46,316 nucleotides of DNA, taken from the NCBI GenBank assembly GCA_014859275.1, contig JACUUO010000005.1, positions 1-46,316 of the forward strand, read 5' to 3'. This DNA comes from Actinomycetota bacterium. Lineage in GTDB: Bacteria > Actinomycetota > Aquicultoria > Aquicultorales > Aquicultoraceae. Every line of letters begins with the position of its first letter. Within the stretch, counting starts at the first letter, position 1. The notes beneath the pieces are model-generated. The model was given only the letters and a program-made list of their open reading frames with translations, was not told the DNA's origin and ran no database searches. Below are positions 26,244 through 35,516 of this stretch, one piece after another. The translations under genes were made by a program, and so were the position numbers.

Positions 26244-26723
26244 GTGGTGTCGGTTGCTATAGGAATCAAAATAAGGCGGGCCAGCACCGCCGATTTTGGG
26301 AGTCTGGCTCGGTTGATATCCGAAGATGAAGCATGGATGCGCTATGGGATTGATTTTAAGGCCGCCTTACAGCTAATTGAGGCGGCGGAAGATGAGTTTT
26401 ACCTGGCGCAAGATGGCGAATCCATTGTGGGTTTTTATGCTCTGAGGTTAAATGGGGTGGGCAACATCGGAGCCTACATGCGCATGATAGTAGTCGCCGA
26501 GCCCCATCGTAATCGAGGGATAGGTAAACTATTACTCGATCATATATGGCAATTGACTATACAACACGTCCCTAATCTGTTCCTCATTTGTTCCACGGAT
26601 AATATTAGAGCTCAAAGATTTTATGAGCGAGAAGGGTTTAAACCAGTCGGCATCTTGGATGGGCTGGTACTGGCCGGCCACCGTGAAGTCCTATATTGGA
26701 GATCGAACGGTCCATTGAGATAA
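26244..26723 (+). CDS. GNAT-family N-acetyltransferase
   Basis: A 159-residue GNAT enzyme that would move an acetyl group from acetyl-CoA to an amine of unknown substrate. The acetyl-CoA loop motif A is RMIVVAEPHRNRGIGKLLLD (R-x2-G-x-G/A pattern, about residues 81-100), followed by LICSTDNIRAQRFYEREGFK (motif B). GTG 26244 or GTG 26247 begins it, without a good ribosome binding site; the next ATG is too far in. It lies 27 nt after the nuclease ORF. Confidence 0.85.
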   Translation: MVSVAIGIKIRRASTADFGSLARLISEDEAWMRYGIDFKAALQLIEAAEDEFYLAQDGESIVGFYALRLNGVGNIGAYMRMIVVAEPHRNRGIGKLLLDHIWQLTIQHVPNLFLICSTDNIRAQRFYEREGFKPVGILDGLVLAGHREVLYWRSNGPLR

Positions 26724-26893
26724 GTATGCTACTATATGGTGCCTAGAAATGATTATTATATCCCTTAAGCCCTAAAGTAGTACTTTAAATAATACGATAG
26801 TACTGTTACATTGACTGATAACACTATATACTGTTAGCGAAAGGTTAGTATCCATACACCATGGGCTGATACTACCGGCTGTAAGGAGGCGAC
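26724..26893. other. A+T-rich intergenic stretch with no feature recognised
   Basis: Contains several TATA-like strings (TATATACTG at 26824) that could be promoters for the LURP-one gene; nothing decisive. Confidence 0.3.
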
Positions 26894-27521
26894 ATGATGC
26901 AAGAAACACTTGAAAACCAGACCAAGACACCGAAACCATTAGCTAGTTCGTTCCAGTACTCAAATTATGTAATTCGTAGGAAAGTTCTAAAACTATTTGG
27001 GGAGAATTTAATATCTACACCCACGTGGTGAACTTGTTTTTTATTCTAAGATGAAGGCGTTTAAGCTAAGAGAAGATATCCGTCTTTATACCGACAAAGA
27101 TATGCAAACCGAGGTTTTGACAATTGAAGCTCGCCAGATTCTCGACATTTCCGCTGCTTATGACGTGGTCGATCCTACAACAGGCGAGAAGGTCGGCATG
27201 TTAAAGAGAAAAGGGCTAAAGTCTGTAGTAAAAGATGAATGGATTATCGCGGATGCAAACGACAATGAGATCGGCTTGATAAAAGAGGACAGCATGGCTC
27301 TTGCTTTAATAAGGCGCTTCTTAATTAATTTGATTCTCCAGCGATATGCCGGCGAAATTAATGGAAGGCCTGTCTGTTCTTTTAAGCAGAATTTCAATCC
27401 ATTTGTTATGAAGATAATGGTCGATTTTTCGCAGGATCCAAGCAGATTATTGGATCGCAGGCTAGGAATAGCGGCAGCGATCCTTTTATGCGCAATCGAG
27501 GGAAAACAAAAGGACAGATAA
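26894..27521 (+). pseudogene. LURP-one/scramblase-like family protein, frame broken near the N-terminus
   Basis: AAGGAGG (26883-26889) and ATG 26894 start a frame reading YVIRRKVLKLFGENLIS, which ends at TGA 27029. The family sequence resumes in the next frame at CGT 27024 as RGELVFYSKMKAFKLREDIR and runs intact to 27521 (DVVDPTTGEKVG, VKDEWIIADANDNEIGLIKE, KQNFNPFVMKIMVDFS). Removing one base (A at 27023) restores LISTPRGELVFYSK, the expected order for this 200-residue family. The internal ATG 27051 could make a shortened 156-residue protein. LURP-one relatives form a beta-barrel with a central helix, and their bacterial function is unknown. A sequencing indel is possible. Confidence 0.75.
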
Positions 27522-27525
27522 GAGT

Positions 27526-28353
27526 ATGCCAAAAGTAAAAACCAACGACATAATGACCTACTATGAGATTCACGGTGAAGGAAATCCCCTCGTTTTTATA
27601 CACGGGGCCTGGGTAGACCACGAGATGTGGTATTCCCAGGTTGAGCACTTTTCCAAATATTACAGGGTAATCACATACGATGTGAGGGGTCATGGTCAGA
27701 CTGGTGGCTCGGCCAGAGAAAAATATTCAGTTGATCTATGGGCAGATGATCTCAAGTCCCTTCTTGATGCTCTCTCCATTAACAAACCTACTATATGCGG
27801 GCTCTCTCTTGGTGGGATGATAGCCCAGGCTTATACTGTAAAATACCCAGATGGCCTTAAAGCGCTGGTACTAGCTGATACGGCGGTCTCTACCTCCCTT
27901 ACGCTAAGCGACAAAATCCAGAAATATGTGGTGGCACCAAAGTTTATTTTTCTTTCTATAGTCCACCTACTGGGCACAAAGAGATATACCGATTTCGCTT
28001 TTTGGCTTGCCCAAGTAACTCGTGGGGAGAAATGGTTTGGCCTAAGCCAGGAAGTGCGGGCGTATGTGAGAAGAAAAATGAGCAATTTTGATGTAGAGGA
28101 GTTCAACAAGATATTTGCAGCTATTTACGATTTCACTCTGCTCGATCTTTCGAGAATTAAGGTGCGAACCCTCGTAATCAATGGCGAGTTTGAATCAAAA
28201 GCGGTTTTTAGACACACGGAAACGATGAAGAAGATGATTAAAAATTCTTCGGTAGTCGTGATATCTGATGCAGGGCATACTTCGAATATGGAGAATCCTA
28301 TAGGGTTTAATAGGGCGCTGGAAAAATTCTTAGATGGTTTGAATTATGGTTAA
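27526..28353 (+). CDS. Alpha/beta hydrolase
   Basis: A 275-residue alpha/beta-hydrolase fold protein. Oxyanion segment HGAWVDHEMW (residues 26-35), nucleophile elbow GLSLGG (Ser about residue 95), Asp/Glu strand RTLVINGEFE, and catalytic His in SDAGHTSNME near residue 249. Length and spacing resemble BioH/3-oxoadipate enol-lactonase-like members; substrate cannot be told. It starts 4 nt after the LURP-one gene, so both are one transcription unit. Confidence 0.88.
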   Translation: MPKVKTNDIMTYYEIHGEGNPLVFIHGAWVDHEMWYSQVEHFSKYYRVITYDVRGHGQTGGSAREKYSVDLWADDLKSLLDALSINKPTICGLSLGGMIAQAYTVKYPDGLKALVLADTAVSTSLTLSDKIQKYVVAPKFIFLSIVHLLGTKRYTDFAFWLAQVTRGEKWFGLSQEVRAYVRRKMSNFDVEEFNKIFAAIYDFTLLDLSRIKVRTLVINGEFESKAVFRHTETMKKMIKNSSVVVISDAGHTSNMENPIGFNRALEKFLDGLNYG

Positions 28354-28484
28354 TCTAATCGCAATGCTGAGTAGTCCTCGGTTTAATGCTCTCACCTGGG
28401 TATATCATTGAGTAGAGTGGTAGATTAAGACCGATCTGAAAGCAGCATTACTGAGACGTTGCTTGAGATCGAGGGAATGCGCAG

Positions 28485-28827
28485 GTGGGACACAGGAAAG
28501 CGGAGGTCATTCGCAAATACAGGCTAATTGCTCGAATTTATGACGTAGCGGAATCATTTCCGCCAAATCTGCGTCGAATAGCTGTGCAGCGACTTGATAT
28601 CTCATTTAAAGAACGGTGCGCGGGTCGTCGCAGCTGGTGGCAAGCTTATACAAGGTCGCTGGGGATGGCTTCTGAATCCGGTGATACGGTTACTGTTTCG
28701 GCTATTCACCGTATCGGAGCAAGACATGGATCGACCGTGGCGCCTACTGGAAGAGCGCGTCGGGCAGCTGCATATAAAGGAGTACGCCTTCGGCGCGGTG
28801 TACCTTGCATGGGGACGATTAAAATAA
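28485..28827 (+). pseudogene. SAM-dependent methyltransferase with its centre deleted
   Basis: One frame (28485-28610) reads GHRKAEVIRKYRLIARIYDV, the entry helix of a class I methyltransferase. Another frame (28594-28827) reads GARVVAAGGKLIQGRWGWLL and ends EEYAFGAVYLAWGRLK-like (here KEYAFGAVYLAWGRLK), the C-terminal part of the same family. The middle, including the glycine-rich SAM-binding motif (VLEVGCGTG type) of about 90 residues, is gone. The two halves meet near 28600. No function is expected. Confidence 0.7.
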
Positions 28828-28959
28828 CGCTCCAGCCAGTGCTCCTTTAATTAGATGGGTTGGATTTTGATCTGTCCTGATAGGCTCTCTTTTAATTATG
28901 GTAAGCTATAGATAGGGAATATACGGAAGAAGCGGGCAGACGGTTGCACAGAAAGGTGA

Positions 28960-30180
28960 ATGATGCCAGTAGGTGTAAAGGGCGTGCATAAAGATGGAAT
29001 TTATAAATTACTTCTATTGCTGGTAATTCTGCTTTATTTATTCATGAGCATTAACTTTGTGCTTGGATACAGCAATACAGTATTTAAGGAGCTTCAAGGC
29101 GATGCTAAATATTATGAAATTACGGTTAAGCAACTCTTGCAGAAAGGCATTTACGGTTACAAGTCGGAAGTACCTAACGCCTATATGACTCCGGGCTACC
29201 CGCTTTTTTTAGCTCTTAATTATTGGATATTCGGATATGCGGATGAGCCAGGCGGGCCTCATGTTGAGATACGCATAATTCAAGCTATAATTGGTGCCCT
29301 TACGCTTTACTATATTTTCTTAATAGGGAGTAGGATTTCAGGGAACAATACAGGTATTTTAGCGGCTTTTTTATTGGCGATTTATCCGACCTTCGTAAAG
29401 GCTCCTATGTATCTGCTTACCGAAGTCTTGGCCACCTTCTTTCTCGTTGTATTTATCTACTACCAGATAACAGCCCTTGAAGGGAAGAGCCCCATACATT
29501 CGCTTGTCTCTGGAGCACTTATCGGTTTAAGCGTGCTAACAAGGCCAACTGGATTTGTACTTTTGTTCGTCCCTTTTATTTACTCTTATATAATCGGGAA
29601 TAGGGATCGGCTATTAAGGCTGTTTTCTTTTACGCTTATCGGTTTCATTTTAATAATGACGCCCTGGGTGGCGAGGAATGTAGTTGCGATTGGTTCACCA
29701 GTACCCTTTTCTACCCATAGTGGGGACCCTCTCTTAGCAGGGGTTGATCCCTACTATTATAAGCTTGGACCAGAGTATAGATATCACGGTCCTACATACG
29801 AGAAAGTTGTTACCGAGAAATTAGGGGATAAGCTTAGCTATGGGCTGTATGCTATAAAAGAGGGATTTAGGGAGAAACCATTACTTTATTTGAAATGGTT
29901 TACAATCGGTAAATTCACGAGGTCATTTGGCATCCCATGGGTCTCTTCAGAAGGTTATCTGGCCGCACTTTATCCGATTCACTATATTGTAGTTGTCCTT
30001 GGTTGGATGGGAGCGATTATTTCAATACGCGCAAGGTCCATCCAAATGACCTCATCTATCGTTGTTGTTGCTACTGCGCTTCTTCTGGTGTTCGTTCCTG
30101 AGCCGAGGTACGCATTTCCCATATTGCCCCTATTATCTATAAATGCAGCCGAAGTCATGGTTCGTTCCTGGAGAGGCTAA
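28960..30180 (+). CDS. ArnT/PMT-like (GT39/GT83) membrane glycosyltransferase
   Basis: A 406-residue polytopic membrane protein with about ten hydrophobic segments. After the first one comes the acidic loop ELQGDAKYYEITVKQLLQKG, then KSEVPNAYMTPGYPLFLALN; the D-x-x-Y and PGYP features mark PMT_2 type enzymes that use a polyprenyl-phosphate sugar to glycosylate lipids or proteins on the outer face of the membrane. An RPTG and a PWVARN motif follow in loops, and VPEPRYAFPILP near the end is also typical. ATG 28960 follows AAAGGTGA. It is shorter than full ArnT enzymes (about 550), so the soluble C-terminal domain is missing. Confidence 0.8.
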   Translation: MMPVGVKGVHKDGIYKLLLLLVILLYLFMSINFVLGYSNTVFKELQGDAKYYEITVKQLLQKGIYGYKSEVPNAYMTPGYPLFLALNYWIFGYADEPGGPHVEIRIIQAIIGALTLYYIFLIGSRISGNNTGILAAFLLAIYPTFVKAPMYLLTEVLATFFLVVFIYYQITALEGKSPIHSLVSGALIGLSVLTRPTGFVLLFVPFIYSYIIGNRDRLLRLFSFTLIGFILIMTPWVARNVVAIGSPVPFSTHSGDPLLAGVDPYYYKLGPEYRYHGPTYEKVVTEKLGDKLSYGLYAIKEGFREKPLLYLKWFTIGKFTRSFGIPWVSSEGYLAALYPIHYIVVVLGWMGAIISIRARSIQMTSSIVVVATALLLVFVPEPRYAFPILPLLSINAAEVMVRSWRG

Positions 30181-30378
30181 TATGGATAAGGAGGCTAGGG
30201 ATAGCGGTTACTGCTTATAATTAGAGAGGTTGCGGCTAATCAGCTAAGATTGGTAAGCGCTAATAGCATGTACTAAATTGCAGGCAGCATTTGTAGTTAA
30301 GCGCTGTTTTGAAGAGATAAGCGCCGGTTTGAGGTAGGAAAATAGTTAGTACGAAATAGTATGAAAATTGGAGGCTTA

Positions 30379-31212
30379 ATGGACAACAGACCGATCGGTA
30401 TATTTGATTCAGGGCTCGGCGGCCTGACCGTAGTAAAGGAGATAGCAAATCAACTGCCTAATGAGGAAATCATCTATTTTGGTGATACCGCCAGGTTCCC
30501 CTATGGGCCGAGAAGCTCGGTCGAGATTCGAGGTTTCGTCTTTGAGATTATTGATTTTCTGCTTCTACACGACGTAAAGTTCATCGTTATAGCCTGCAAT
30601 AGCGCATCCGCTGCAGCACTGGAGGTGGTTCAGCAATACTATAATGTGCCGATAATCGGTGTTATCGAGCCCGGGGCTAGAGCCGCGGTCCAGGCAACGC
30701 GGTCCAGGCGCGTCGGCGTAATCGGAACCCAAGCTACTATATCGAGCGGTTCTTACATTGGGGCTATAAAGGTTGTAGATGCGGGGGTCCAGGTTCATTC
30801 GCTGGCCTGCCCTGATCTTGCGGATTTTGTAGAGAGGAACGAGATTACCGGACCCCGGGTTGAGAGGGCTATACAATGGTATCTTGATCCTCTCATTAGG
30901 GCTGGTATCGATAGCTTGATTCTTGGCTGCACACATTATCCACTCCTATCAGAGACGATATCGAAAGTTGCTGGCGATGGTGTAAAGCTTATAAGTTCAG
31001 CTAAAGAGACAGCCCGGGAACTAAAAGAATTTCTAATAAGGAAGGATAACTTGCGCCAGGAGAAAGTACCGCCGATCTCTAGGTTTGTCTCAAGCGGAGA
31101 TGAGGATGTCTTTCGTGAACTGGGCGCGAGGTTTCTTGGACGGGAAATTGAATCGGTCGATAGGATAAGCTTTCCATTACAGGAAAGGGTTGCGGGAATT
31201 GAAAAAGGATAA
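30379..31212 (+). CDS. murI: Glutamate racemase
   Basis: Makes D-glutamate for peptidoglycan. The 277-residue product has MDNRPIGIFDSGLGGLTVVK at the start (catalytic Asp in FDSG), IACNSASAAA with the first catalytic Cys, and LILGCTHYPLL with the second Cys. TTGGAGG at 30367-30373 supports ATG 30379 over ATG 30361. It heads a murI - MBL hydrolase - rph - rdgB run, the order familiar from Actinobacteria. Confidence 0.95.
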   Translation: MDNRPIGIFDSGLGGLTVVKEIANQLPNEEIIYFGDTARFPYGPRSSVEIRGFVFEIIDFLLLHDVKFIVIACNSASAAALEVVQQYYNVPIIGVIEPGARAAVQATRSRRVGVIGTQATISSGSYIGAIKVVDAGVQVHSLACPDLADFVERNEITGPRVERAIQWYLDPLIRAGIDSLILGCTHYPLLSETISKVAGDGVKLISSAKETARELKEFLIRKDNLRQEKVPPISRFVSSGDEDVFRELGARFLGREIESVDRISFPLQERVAGIEKG

Positions 31213-31224
31213 TAAGGGAGTAGC

Positions 31225-31965
31225 GTGGAACTTATAACGCTTGGAACCTCTGCGGCGTATCCAACTGTAAACCGTGCCTGTAGCGGATATCTCATACGCA
31301 ATAATGGAACAGGTATTTTAGTTGATGCCGGCAGCGGGGTTACCCGCAACCTCATGCGTTGGATCAGCCCACTATTGCTGGATGCAATAATAATTAGCCA
31401 TCTTCACCAGGATCATTTTATCGATCTCTATCCGCTTTATTACTTCTTAGTATTTCACCGGGCTTGGAATTTACCGCTGGATGTGTATGCGCCAGAAGGA
31501 GCCCAGGATTTTATACTGCGGATATTTTCGCCAGGGTCGGAAAATGGTTTGGATGCTGTGTATAACTTTAAGCCATTGAAACACCGGGGGTTCTTCAAGA
31601 TTGGCGATATTGAGTGCCAAAGCATCGGTGTTAGGCATGGTCTACCCGGGTTCGGTGTCAGGATTTCCGGTCGGCGCCTGATTTCCTACTCATCGGATAC
31701 CGGTTTCGATGAGGTCCTTTATGATATCGCGTCAGGCAGCGATGTTTTTATTTGTGAGGCGACCATGCAGCAAGAGCAGAAGGACCTGCTTCACCTAACA
31801 GCGGCGCAGGCGGGGAGTATCGCACGTGAGGCTGGGGTTAAGAAATTGGTTCTAACCCACATCTGGCCCGATTTTGAGCCCGTTGAATCATTGCGTATGG
31901 CAGCAGAGCAATACGATGGACCGATCATAATAGCTGAAGATAATATGCAGATATTGCTTGAATAG
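31225..31965 (+). CDS. MBL-fold metal-dependent hydrolase (RNase Z-like)
   Basis: A 246-residue metallo-beta-lactamase-fold enzyme. LGTSAAYPTVNRACSGYLI opens it; the metal motif is SHLHQDHFIDLYP (HxHxDH), with further ligands H at VRHGLPGFG, D at SYSSDTGF and H at VLTHIWPDF. It resembles RNase Z and the actinobacterial Rv1339-type phosphodiesterases that lie between murI and rph. The flexible exosite of true tRNase Z is not seen, so a cyclic nucleotide or RNA substrate is equally possible. GTG start after AAGGGAG. Confidence 0.85.
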   Translation: MELITLGTSAAYPTVNRACSGYLIRNNGTGILVDAGSGVTRNLMRWISPLLLDAIIISHLHQDHFIDLYPLYYFLVFHRAWNLPLDVYAPEGAQDFILRIFSPGSENGLDAVYNFKPLKHRGFFKIGDIECQSIGVRHGLPGFGVRISGRRLISYSSDTGFDEVLYDIASGSDVFICEATMQQEQKDLLHLTAAQAGSIAREAGVKKLVLTHIWPDFEPVESLRMAAEQYDGPIIIAEDNMQILLE

Positions 31966-32056
31966 TAATGAGAGTCCCGTGTTCCTACCTAGTAACGCGA
32001 GCATTCCGCAATTAAAGATGATAAACTTAATCTCAATAACGCGAAGGAGAAGGTAG

Positions 32057-32812
32057 ATGCAACGCATTGATGGACGAGAGCCCGATGAGGTCAGAGAGGT
32101 GGGCATCAAAAGGCATTATCTCTCGCATGCTGAGGGCTCGGTTCTTATCAAGATGGGTAACACGAAGGTGATATGCACGGCCACGGTTGAGGATAGGGTC
32201 CCAAATTGGTTGCGCGGCGCCGGCCAGGGTTGGGTAACCGCCGAATATGGGATGCTTCCGAGGTCAACCGAGATTAGGATGATGCGAGAAGCGAGCCAAG
32301 GTCGGGTTGGAGGGCGTACTCATGAGATACAACGGCTTATAGGGCGCTCACTGCGCTCGGTCGTAGACCTTAAAGCCCTTCCTGAGCTAACGATATGGGT
32401 TGATTGTGACGTTATACAGGCGGATGGTGGAACGCGAACAGCCTCGATTACGGGATCGTTTATCGCACTCTATGATGCACTCAGATGGCTTGTAGGGAAA
32501 GGAAAAGTAACCGAACTTCCTCTCTCCGAATTTGTGGCCGGGATAAGTGTCGGAATTGTCGATGGCGTACCCATGCTTGATCTATGCTACGAGGAAGACT
32601 GCAAGGCTCAGGTAGACATGAATGTTGTCATGACCGGATCGGGTAAACTCATCGAGATTCAAGGAACGGCCGAATCGCATCCGTTTAAGAGGTCCGAATT
32701 AAGTGAGCTGCTTAATTTAGCTGAAAAGGGCATATCAGAGCTTATATTGATTCAGCGCCAGATTATAGGAGAGGAATTGTCGGTAAGTGTTAGAGCTCGT
32801 AATAGCCAGTAA
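32057..32812 (+). CDS. rph: Ribonuclease PH
   Basis: A phosphorolytic 3' exonuclease that trims tRNA precursors. The 251-residue product has [40 protein letters not shown] and [20 protein letters not shown] (phosphate and RNA-binding arginines), [20 protein letters not shown] and [29 protein letters not shown] precedes the ATG. Its end overlaps the start of rdgB by 26 nt. Confidence 0.95.
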   Translation: MQRIDGREPDEVREVGIKRHYLSHAEGSVLIKMGNTKVICTATVEDRVPNWLRGAGQGWVTAEYGMLPRSTEIRMMREASQGRVGGRTHEIQRLIGRSLRSVVDLKALPELTIWVDCDVIQADGGTRTASITGSFIALYDALRWLVGKGKVTELPLSEFVAGISVGIVDGVPMLDLCYEEDCKAQVDMNVVMTGSGKLIEIQGTAESHPFKRSELSELLNLAEKGISELILIQRQIIGEELSVSVRARNSQ

Positions 32813-33398
32813 GAATGAGGGCAAGATCAGGGAGATCATAGACATCCTCGATCTGCACGATGTAAGAATTTATACATATAAAGACTTCCCGAGTTGGCCA
32901 GAGGTCGACGAGGTGGGGACGACTTTCTATGAAAATGCGTTGTTAAAAGCGCGTGCTCTCGTGGAGACTTTCGGTAAAGCCGCTGTGGCCGATGATTCCG
33001 GCCTTGAGGTTGATGCTCTCAATGGGGCACCGGGAATATACTCGGCAAGGTATGCTGGCGAGGAAGGCGATCCTGAAAAAAATAATGAAAAACTTCTCCG
33101 CGAGCTTAAAGACGTTGAGATGAGGAGAAGAACCGCAAGATTTCGCTGTGTCGCAGTGCTTGCAACCCCTGATGGATGGAGCGTATCGGCAGAGGGTACC
33201 CTTGAGGGGCGGATAGCATTTGAACCCCATGGGGAACGGGGTTTTGGGTACGATCCCATTTTTATCCCGGAGGGGGAGTCGCGCACGGTTGCCGAGATGC
33301 CACTCGATGATAAGAACAAGATCAGCCACCGAAGCAAAGCTTTTGGGAAACTTAAAGAAAGGATGGCAGAATTCAAAGAGCATGCCGCCGATTGCTAG
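32787..33398 (+). CDS. rdgB: XTP/dITP diphosphatase (RdgB/HAM1)
   Basis: Removes non-canonical purine triphosphates (ITP, XTP, dITP) from the nucleotide pool. The 203-residue product has the substrate loop [12 protein letters not shown] near the N-terminus, [18 protein letters not shown], the metal-binding [20 protein letters not shown], and FGYDPIFIP followed by [17 protein letters not shown] 32787 lies inside rph, with AGGAGAGG at 32768-32775 upstream, so the two are coupled. tRNA-Pro follows about 107 nt later. Confidence 0.95.
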   Translation: MLELVIASKNEGKIREIIDILDLHDVRIYTYKDFPSWPEVDEVGTTFYENALLKARALVETFGKAAVADDSGLEVDALNGAPGIYSARYAGEEGDPEKNNEKLLRELKDVEMRRRTARFRCVAVLATPDGWSVSAEGTLEGRIAFEPHGERGFGYDPIFIPEGESRTVAEMPLDDKNKISHRSKAFGKLKERMAEFKEHAADC

Positions 33399-33505
33399 GT
33401 GTGAAACCGCCCTGCAATAAACACCGCTGCAGTAGGTACTGCACTTTACGGGAAATTATGATAAAATACCATCTGGCGCATCTGCCAGGTGGTGCGATAG
33501 ATCCA

Positions 33506-33580
33506 CGGGGTGTGGCTCAGCTTGGTTAGAGCACCGGTTTTGGGAACCGGGGGTCGGAGGTTCAAATCCTCTCACCCCGA
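33506..33580 (+). tRNA. tRNA-Pro (TGG)
   Basis: Acceptor CGGGGTG/CACCCCG pairs fully; D-arm GCTC/GAGC; anticodon loop TTTGGGA (TGG); T-arm GGAGG TTCAAAT CCTCT; discriminator A. CCA is not encoded. Confidence 0.95.
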
Positions 33581-33581
33581 C

Positions 33582-33609
33582 AGAAAAACTGCCAAGAGGC
33601 GGTTTTTCT
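33582..33609 (+). terminator. Hairpin after tRNA-Pro (AGAAAAACTGCC family)
   Basis: AGAAAAACTGCC (33582-33593) pairs over 12 bp (one G-T) with GGCGGTTTTTCT (33598-33609). The same arms follow tRNA-Lys and tRNA-Leu. Confidence 0.75.
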
Positions 33610-33622
33610 CGAGAATCGAAAA

Positions 33623-33666
33623 TAGACATTCATGCCACAAAGCATGGCACCATCAGAGGATGAAAA
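33623..33666 (+). repeat. 44-bp dispersed repeat, copy 1 (copy 2 at 39189)
   Basis: Begins TAGACATTCATGCCACAAAG; contains a small palindrome ATGCCACAAAGCATGGCA-like. Copy 2 at 39189-39232 has about five substitutions. Confidence 0.7.
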
Positions 33667-33704
33667 CAGCGAATTTTCAGACGGGAGGGTAAATCCCAGT
33701 TTAT

Positions 33705-33777
33705 GCGGACGTAACTCAGTTGGTAGAGTCACAGCCTTCCAAGCTGTTGGTCGCGGGTTCGAGTCCCGTCGTCCGCT
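33705..33777 (+). tRNA. tRNA-Gly (TCC)
   Basis: Acceptor GCGGACG/CGTCCGC; anticodon loop CTTCCAA (TCC); T-loop GGTTCGAGTCC; discriminator T, as in Gly tRNAs. No encoded CCA. Confidence 0.95.
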
Positions 33778-33780
33778 CGA

Positions 33781-33808
33781 AGGTGAACTATCCATGGATA
33801 GTTCACCT
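33781..33808. terminator. Perfect 28-bp palindrome after tRNA-Gly
   Basis: AGGTGAACTATCCA (33781-33794) followed at once by its reverse complement. It starts three bases after the tRNA. Without a T-tract it may act as a bidirectional 3'-end hairpin. Confidence 0.55.
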
Positions 33809-33886
33809 AGAGATTAGAGATTAGAAAGTAGGATAAATCTGTTTTCTGAAGGGCCGTTAGGCCCGGTCTGATTTCTGGTATCTGAC
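33809..33886. repeat. Heptad arrays between tRNA-Gly and tRNA-Arg
   Basis: AGATTAG AGATTAG AAAGTAG at 33811-33831, then TCTGTTT TCTGAAG (33838-33851) and TCTGATT TCTGGTA TCTGACA (33867-33887), all in a 7-nt rhythm. Confidence 0.6.
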
Positions 33887-33888
33887 AT

Positions 33889-33962
33889 GCGCCCGTAGCT
33901 CAGCTGGACAGAGCATCGGACTTCTAATCCGAGAGTCACAGGTTCGAATCCTGTCGGGCGTG
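33889..33962 (+). tRNA. tRNA-Arg (TCT)
   Basis: Acceptor GCGCCCG/CGGGCGT (first pair G-T); anticodon loop CTTCTAA (TCT); T-arm CACAG GTTCGAATC CTGT; discriminator G. Confidence 0.93.
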
Positions 33963-33966
33963 CATG

Positions 33967-34000
33967 ATTAAGTACCATAGTTATAGCTAAGGTACTTAAT
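33967..34000 (+). terminator. Hairpin after tRNA-Arg
   Basis: ATTAAGTACC (33967-33976) and GGTACTTAAT (33991-34000) pair perfectly; TTATTTA follows. Confidence 0.6.
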
Positions 34001-34035
34001 TTATTTACAGGCTAAAACCTGTGACCGAGGGGGCA

Positions 34036-34068
34036 TTAATCATGGGGGAGAGGCTCCCCCATGATTAA
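34036..34068. terminator. 15-bp perfect hairpin downstream of the SLH gene
   Basis: TTAATCATGGGGGAG (34036-34050), loop AGG, and its exact complement (34054-34068). Placed between the rightward tRNA-Arg and the leftward SLH gene, it can serve both. No T-tract. Confidence 0.55.
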
Positions 34069-34127
34069 ACAACTACTGAAATCAAAGTAGTCTAGCGCGG
34101 ATGTAGGGGCGGAAAAACTTACCTTTC

Positions 34128-35285
34128 TTAATTAACCAATACCTGCACCATCTTGCAGGCCTCGACTCTTGAAGCAGGGCTTGTCGGGCGGAATGTGCTA
34201 TCGGGGTAGCCGTCAATGACGGCGGAGTCCTTGGCAGTTAAGATATACGGCCAGCTCCAAAGAGTTGAAGGCACATCGGTGAAATCTGCTCTATAAGTAG
34301 TTACTGCAGTGAATTTACCGGCCATTACCACCATCTTGGCTATCTCCTGCCTGGTCACATTATTATTCGGCCTAAACGAGCTATCCGGATAACCGCCTAT
34401 AATGTTTAGCTCCCTTGCCCGCTGGATGTATGCTTTTGCCCAATGGGAGTTAAGAACATCCGTAAATGAGGATGGGGCGGTGGATGGATTCTCTCCGATT
34501 GCAAGTATGATCACCTTTGCGAATTCCGCTCTTGTTATGTTGGCAAGTGGTCTAAAAGTTTTATCCGGGTATCCGCTAATTATATCTTTTACCACTAAAG
34601 TATCGACATAAGGTTTGTACCATGCATTGCTCGGTATATCAACAAACTCTATTGTTGGCTGCAGAGTTGGATCATTTATCGGCTGTGTTGTTGTCGGTGC
34701 CTTGTAGGTATAGTATCCATTGTCAGGAACGTAATCAAAATAGGGATTGCCAGAACTGATTGCTTTAACCCAGAGGTCCCAGTCAATGCCACTAAAACTG
34801 GGCAGATATGATAGTGGGATCCTGGTAGCCACCTTATCGCCACTATCGGCAATGACCACTGGAAAAGCACCGATTGCAGTATAATCACCTGGTCCTGGCA
34901 GTTTATACAATATAGCATAAAGGGAGCCAGTCGTTGTTGGATCATAGCTGATTTCAAGGGCAAAATCGGGGCCTAGACTATCTATATTGTTAAAATCCGT
35001 GTCGCCGGTTGCCGGGTTCTGGTCAACATCTAAAAAGAAAACCGCATATCCATCCCCTAGTAAGCTACCATTAAATAGGTCGTAGGTTCCAAAGCCGAAA
35101 TATAAAAACTTATCATCCTGGTCAATGGCAACGCTATCGATATCTACTGGAACGGATTCCCGTGGATCGGTCCATACCTGAATATTCTGAGCATTAAACA
35201 GATTAGGCAAGGCTGCCATAGATATATTAGTTGCTGCGAAGAGAAAAACTAGTACTAGTGCGGCTAAAATGGTTAATTTTTTCAT
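34128..35285 (-). CDS. Secreted protein with three S-layer homology (SLH) domains
   Basis: About 385 residues. Signal peptide MKKLTILAALVLVFLFAATN ending near SMA-A. Residues 30-190 form a beta-rich domain (VWTDPRESVPVDIDSVAID, FFLDVDQNPATGDTDFNNID) resembling a CBM9/DOMON-like fold that may bind a sugar or Ca2+. Three SLH repeats follow, each with the FTDV/FVDI...AKPYI and ITRAEFAKVI/GGYPDSSFRPN signature, which anchor proteins to pyruvylated wall polymers. ATG 35285 is preferred over TTG 35291. It is likely exported by Sec. Function of the N-terminal domain unknown. Confidence 0.88.
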   Translation of the reverse strand: MKKLTILAALVLVFLFAATNISMAALPNLFNAQNIQVWTDPRESVPVDIDSVAIDQDDKFLYFGFGTYDLFNGSLLGDGYAVFFLDVDQNPATGDTDFNNIDSLGPDFALEISYDPTTTGSLYAILYKLPGPGDYTAIGAFPVVIADSGDKVATRIPLSYLPSFSGIDWDLWVKAISSGNPYFDYVPDNGYYTYKAPTTTQPINDPTLQPTIEFVDIPSNAWYKPYVDTLVVKDIISGYPDKTFRPLANITRAEFAKVIILAIGENPSTAPSSFTDVLNSHWAKAYIQRARELNIIGGYPDSSFRPNNNVTRQEIAKMVVMAGKFTAVTTYRADFTDVPSTLWSWPYILTAKDSAVIDGYPDSTFRPTSPASRVEACKMVQVLVN

Positions 35286-35516
35286 AATCAACCCCTTACT
35301 CCTATATCGGAACCATCCTGGGAAAGCTTTACAGCCAAGAGTATGTATTCTTTAATAAACATAAGCACCAGGGAGAAGAAGCTTTAGATAGTGCAGGACC
35401 GAGGTCGCTTAAGGCACCTCAACAGGAGGATGTCAGCAATCGGTTTTCGATTTTTTGTGGTGGGTAAATATAGGTGCGCGATTAGGTTATTATGAAGTGC
35501 TTTGGGGTTGTTTAAT
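35286..35516. other. Divergent control region between SLH and DUF4190 genes
   Basis: Contains CAATCGGTTTTCGATTTTTTG (35439-35459), a 5-bp stem with a T-run on the plus strand, which may be a weak terminator or attenuator ahead of the DUF4190 gene. I see no known riboswitch consensus. Confidence 0.3.

Noticed and set aside
35286-35516. Riboswitch upstream of SLH or DUF4190
   Set aside because: No conserved core of a known class could be matched on either strand.
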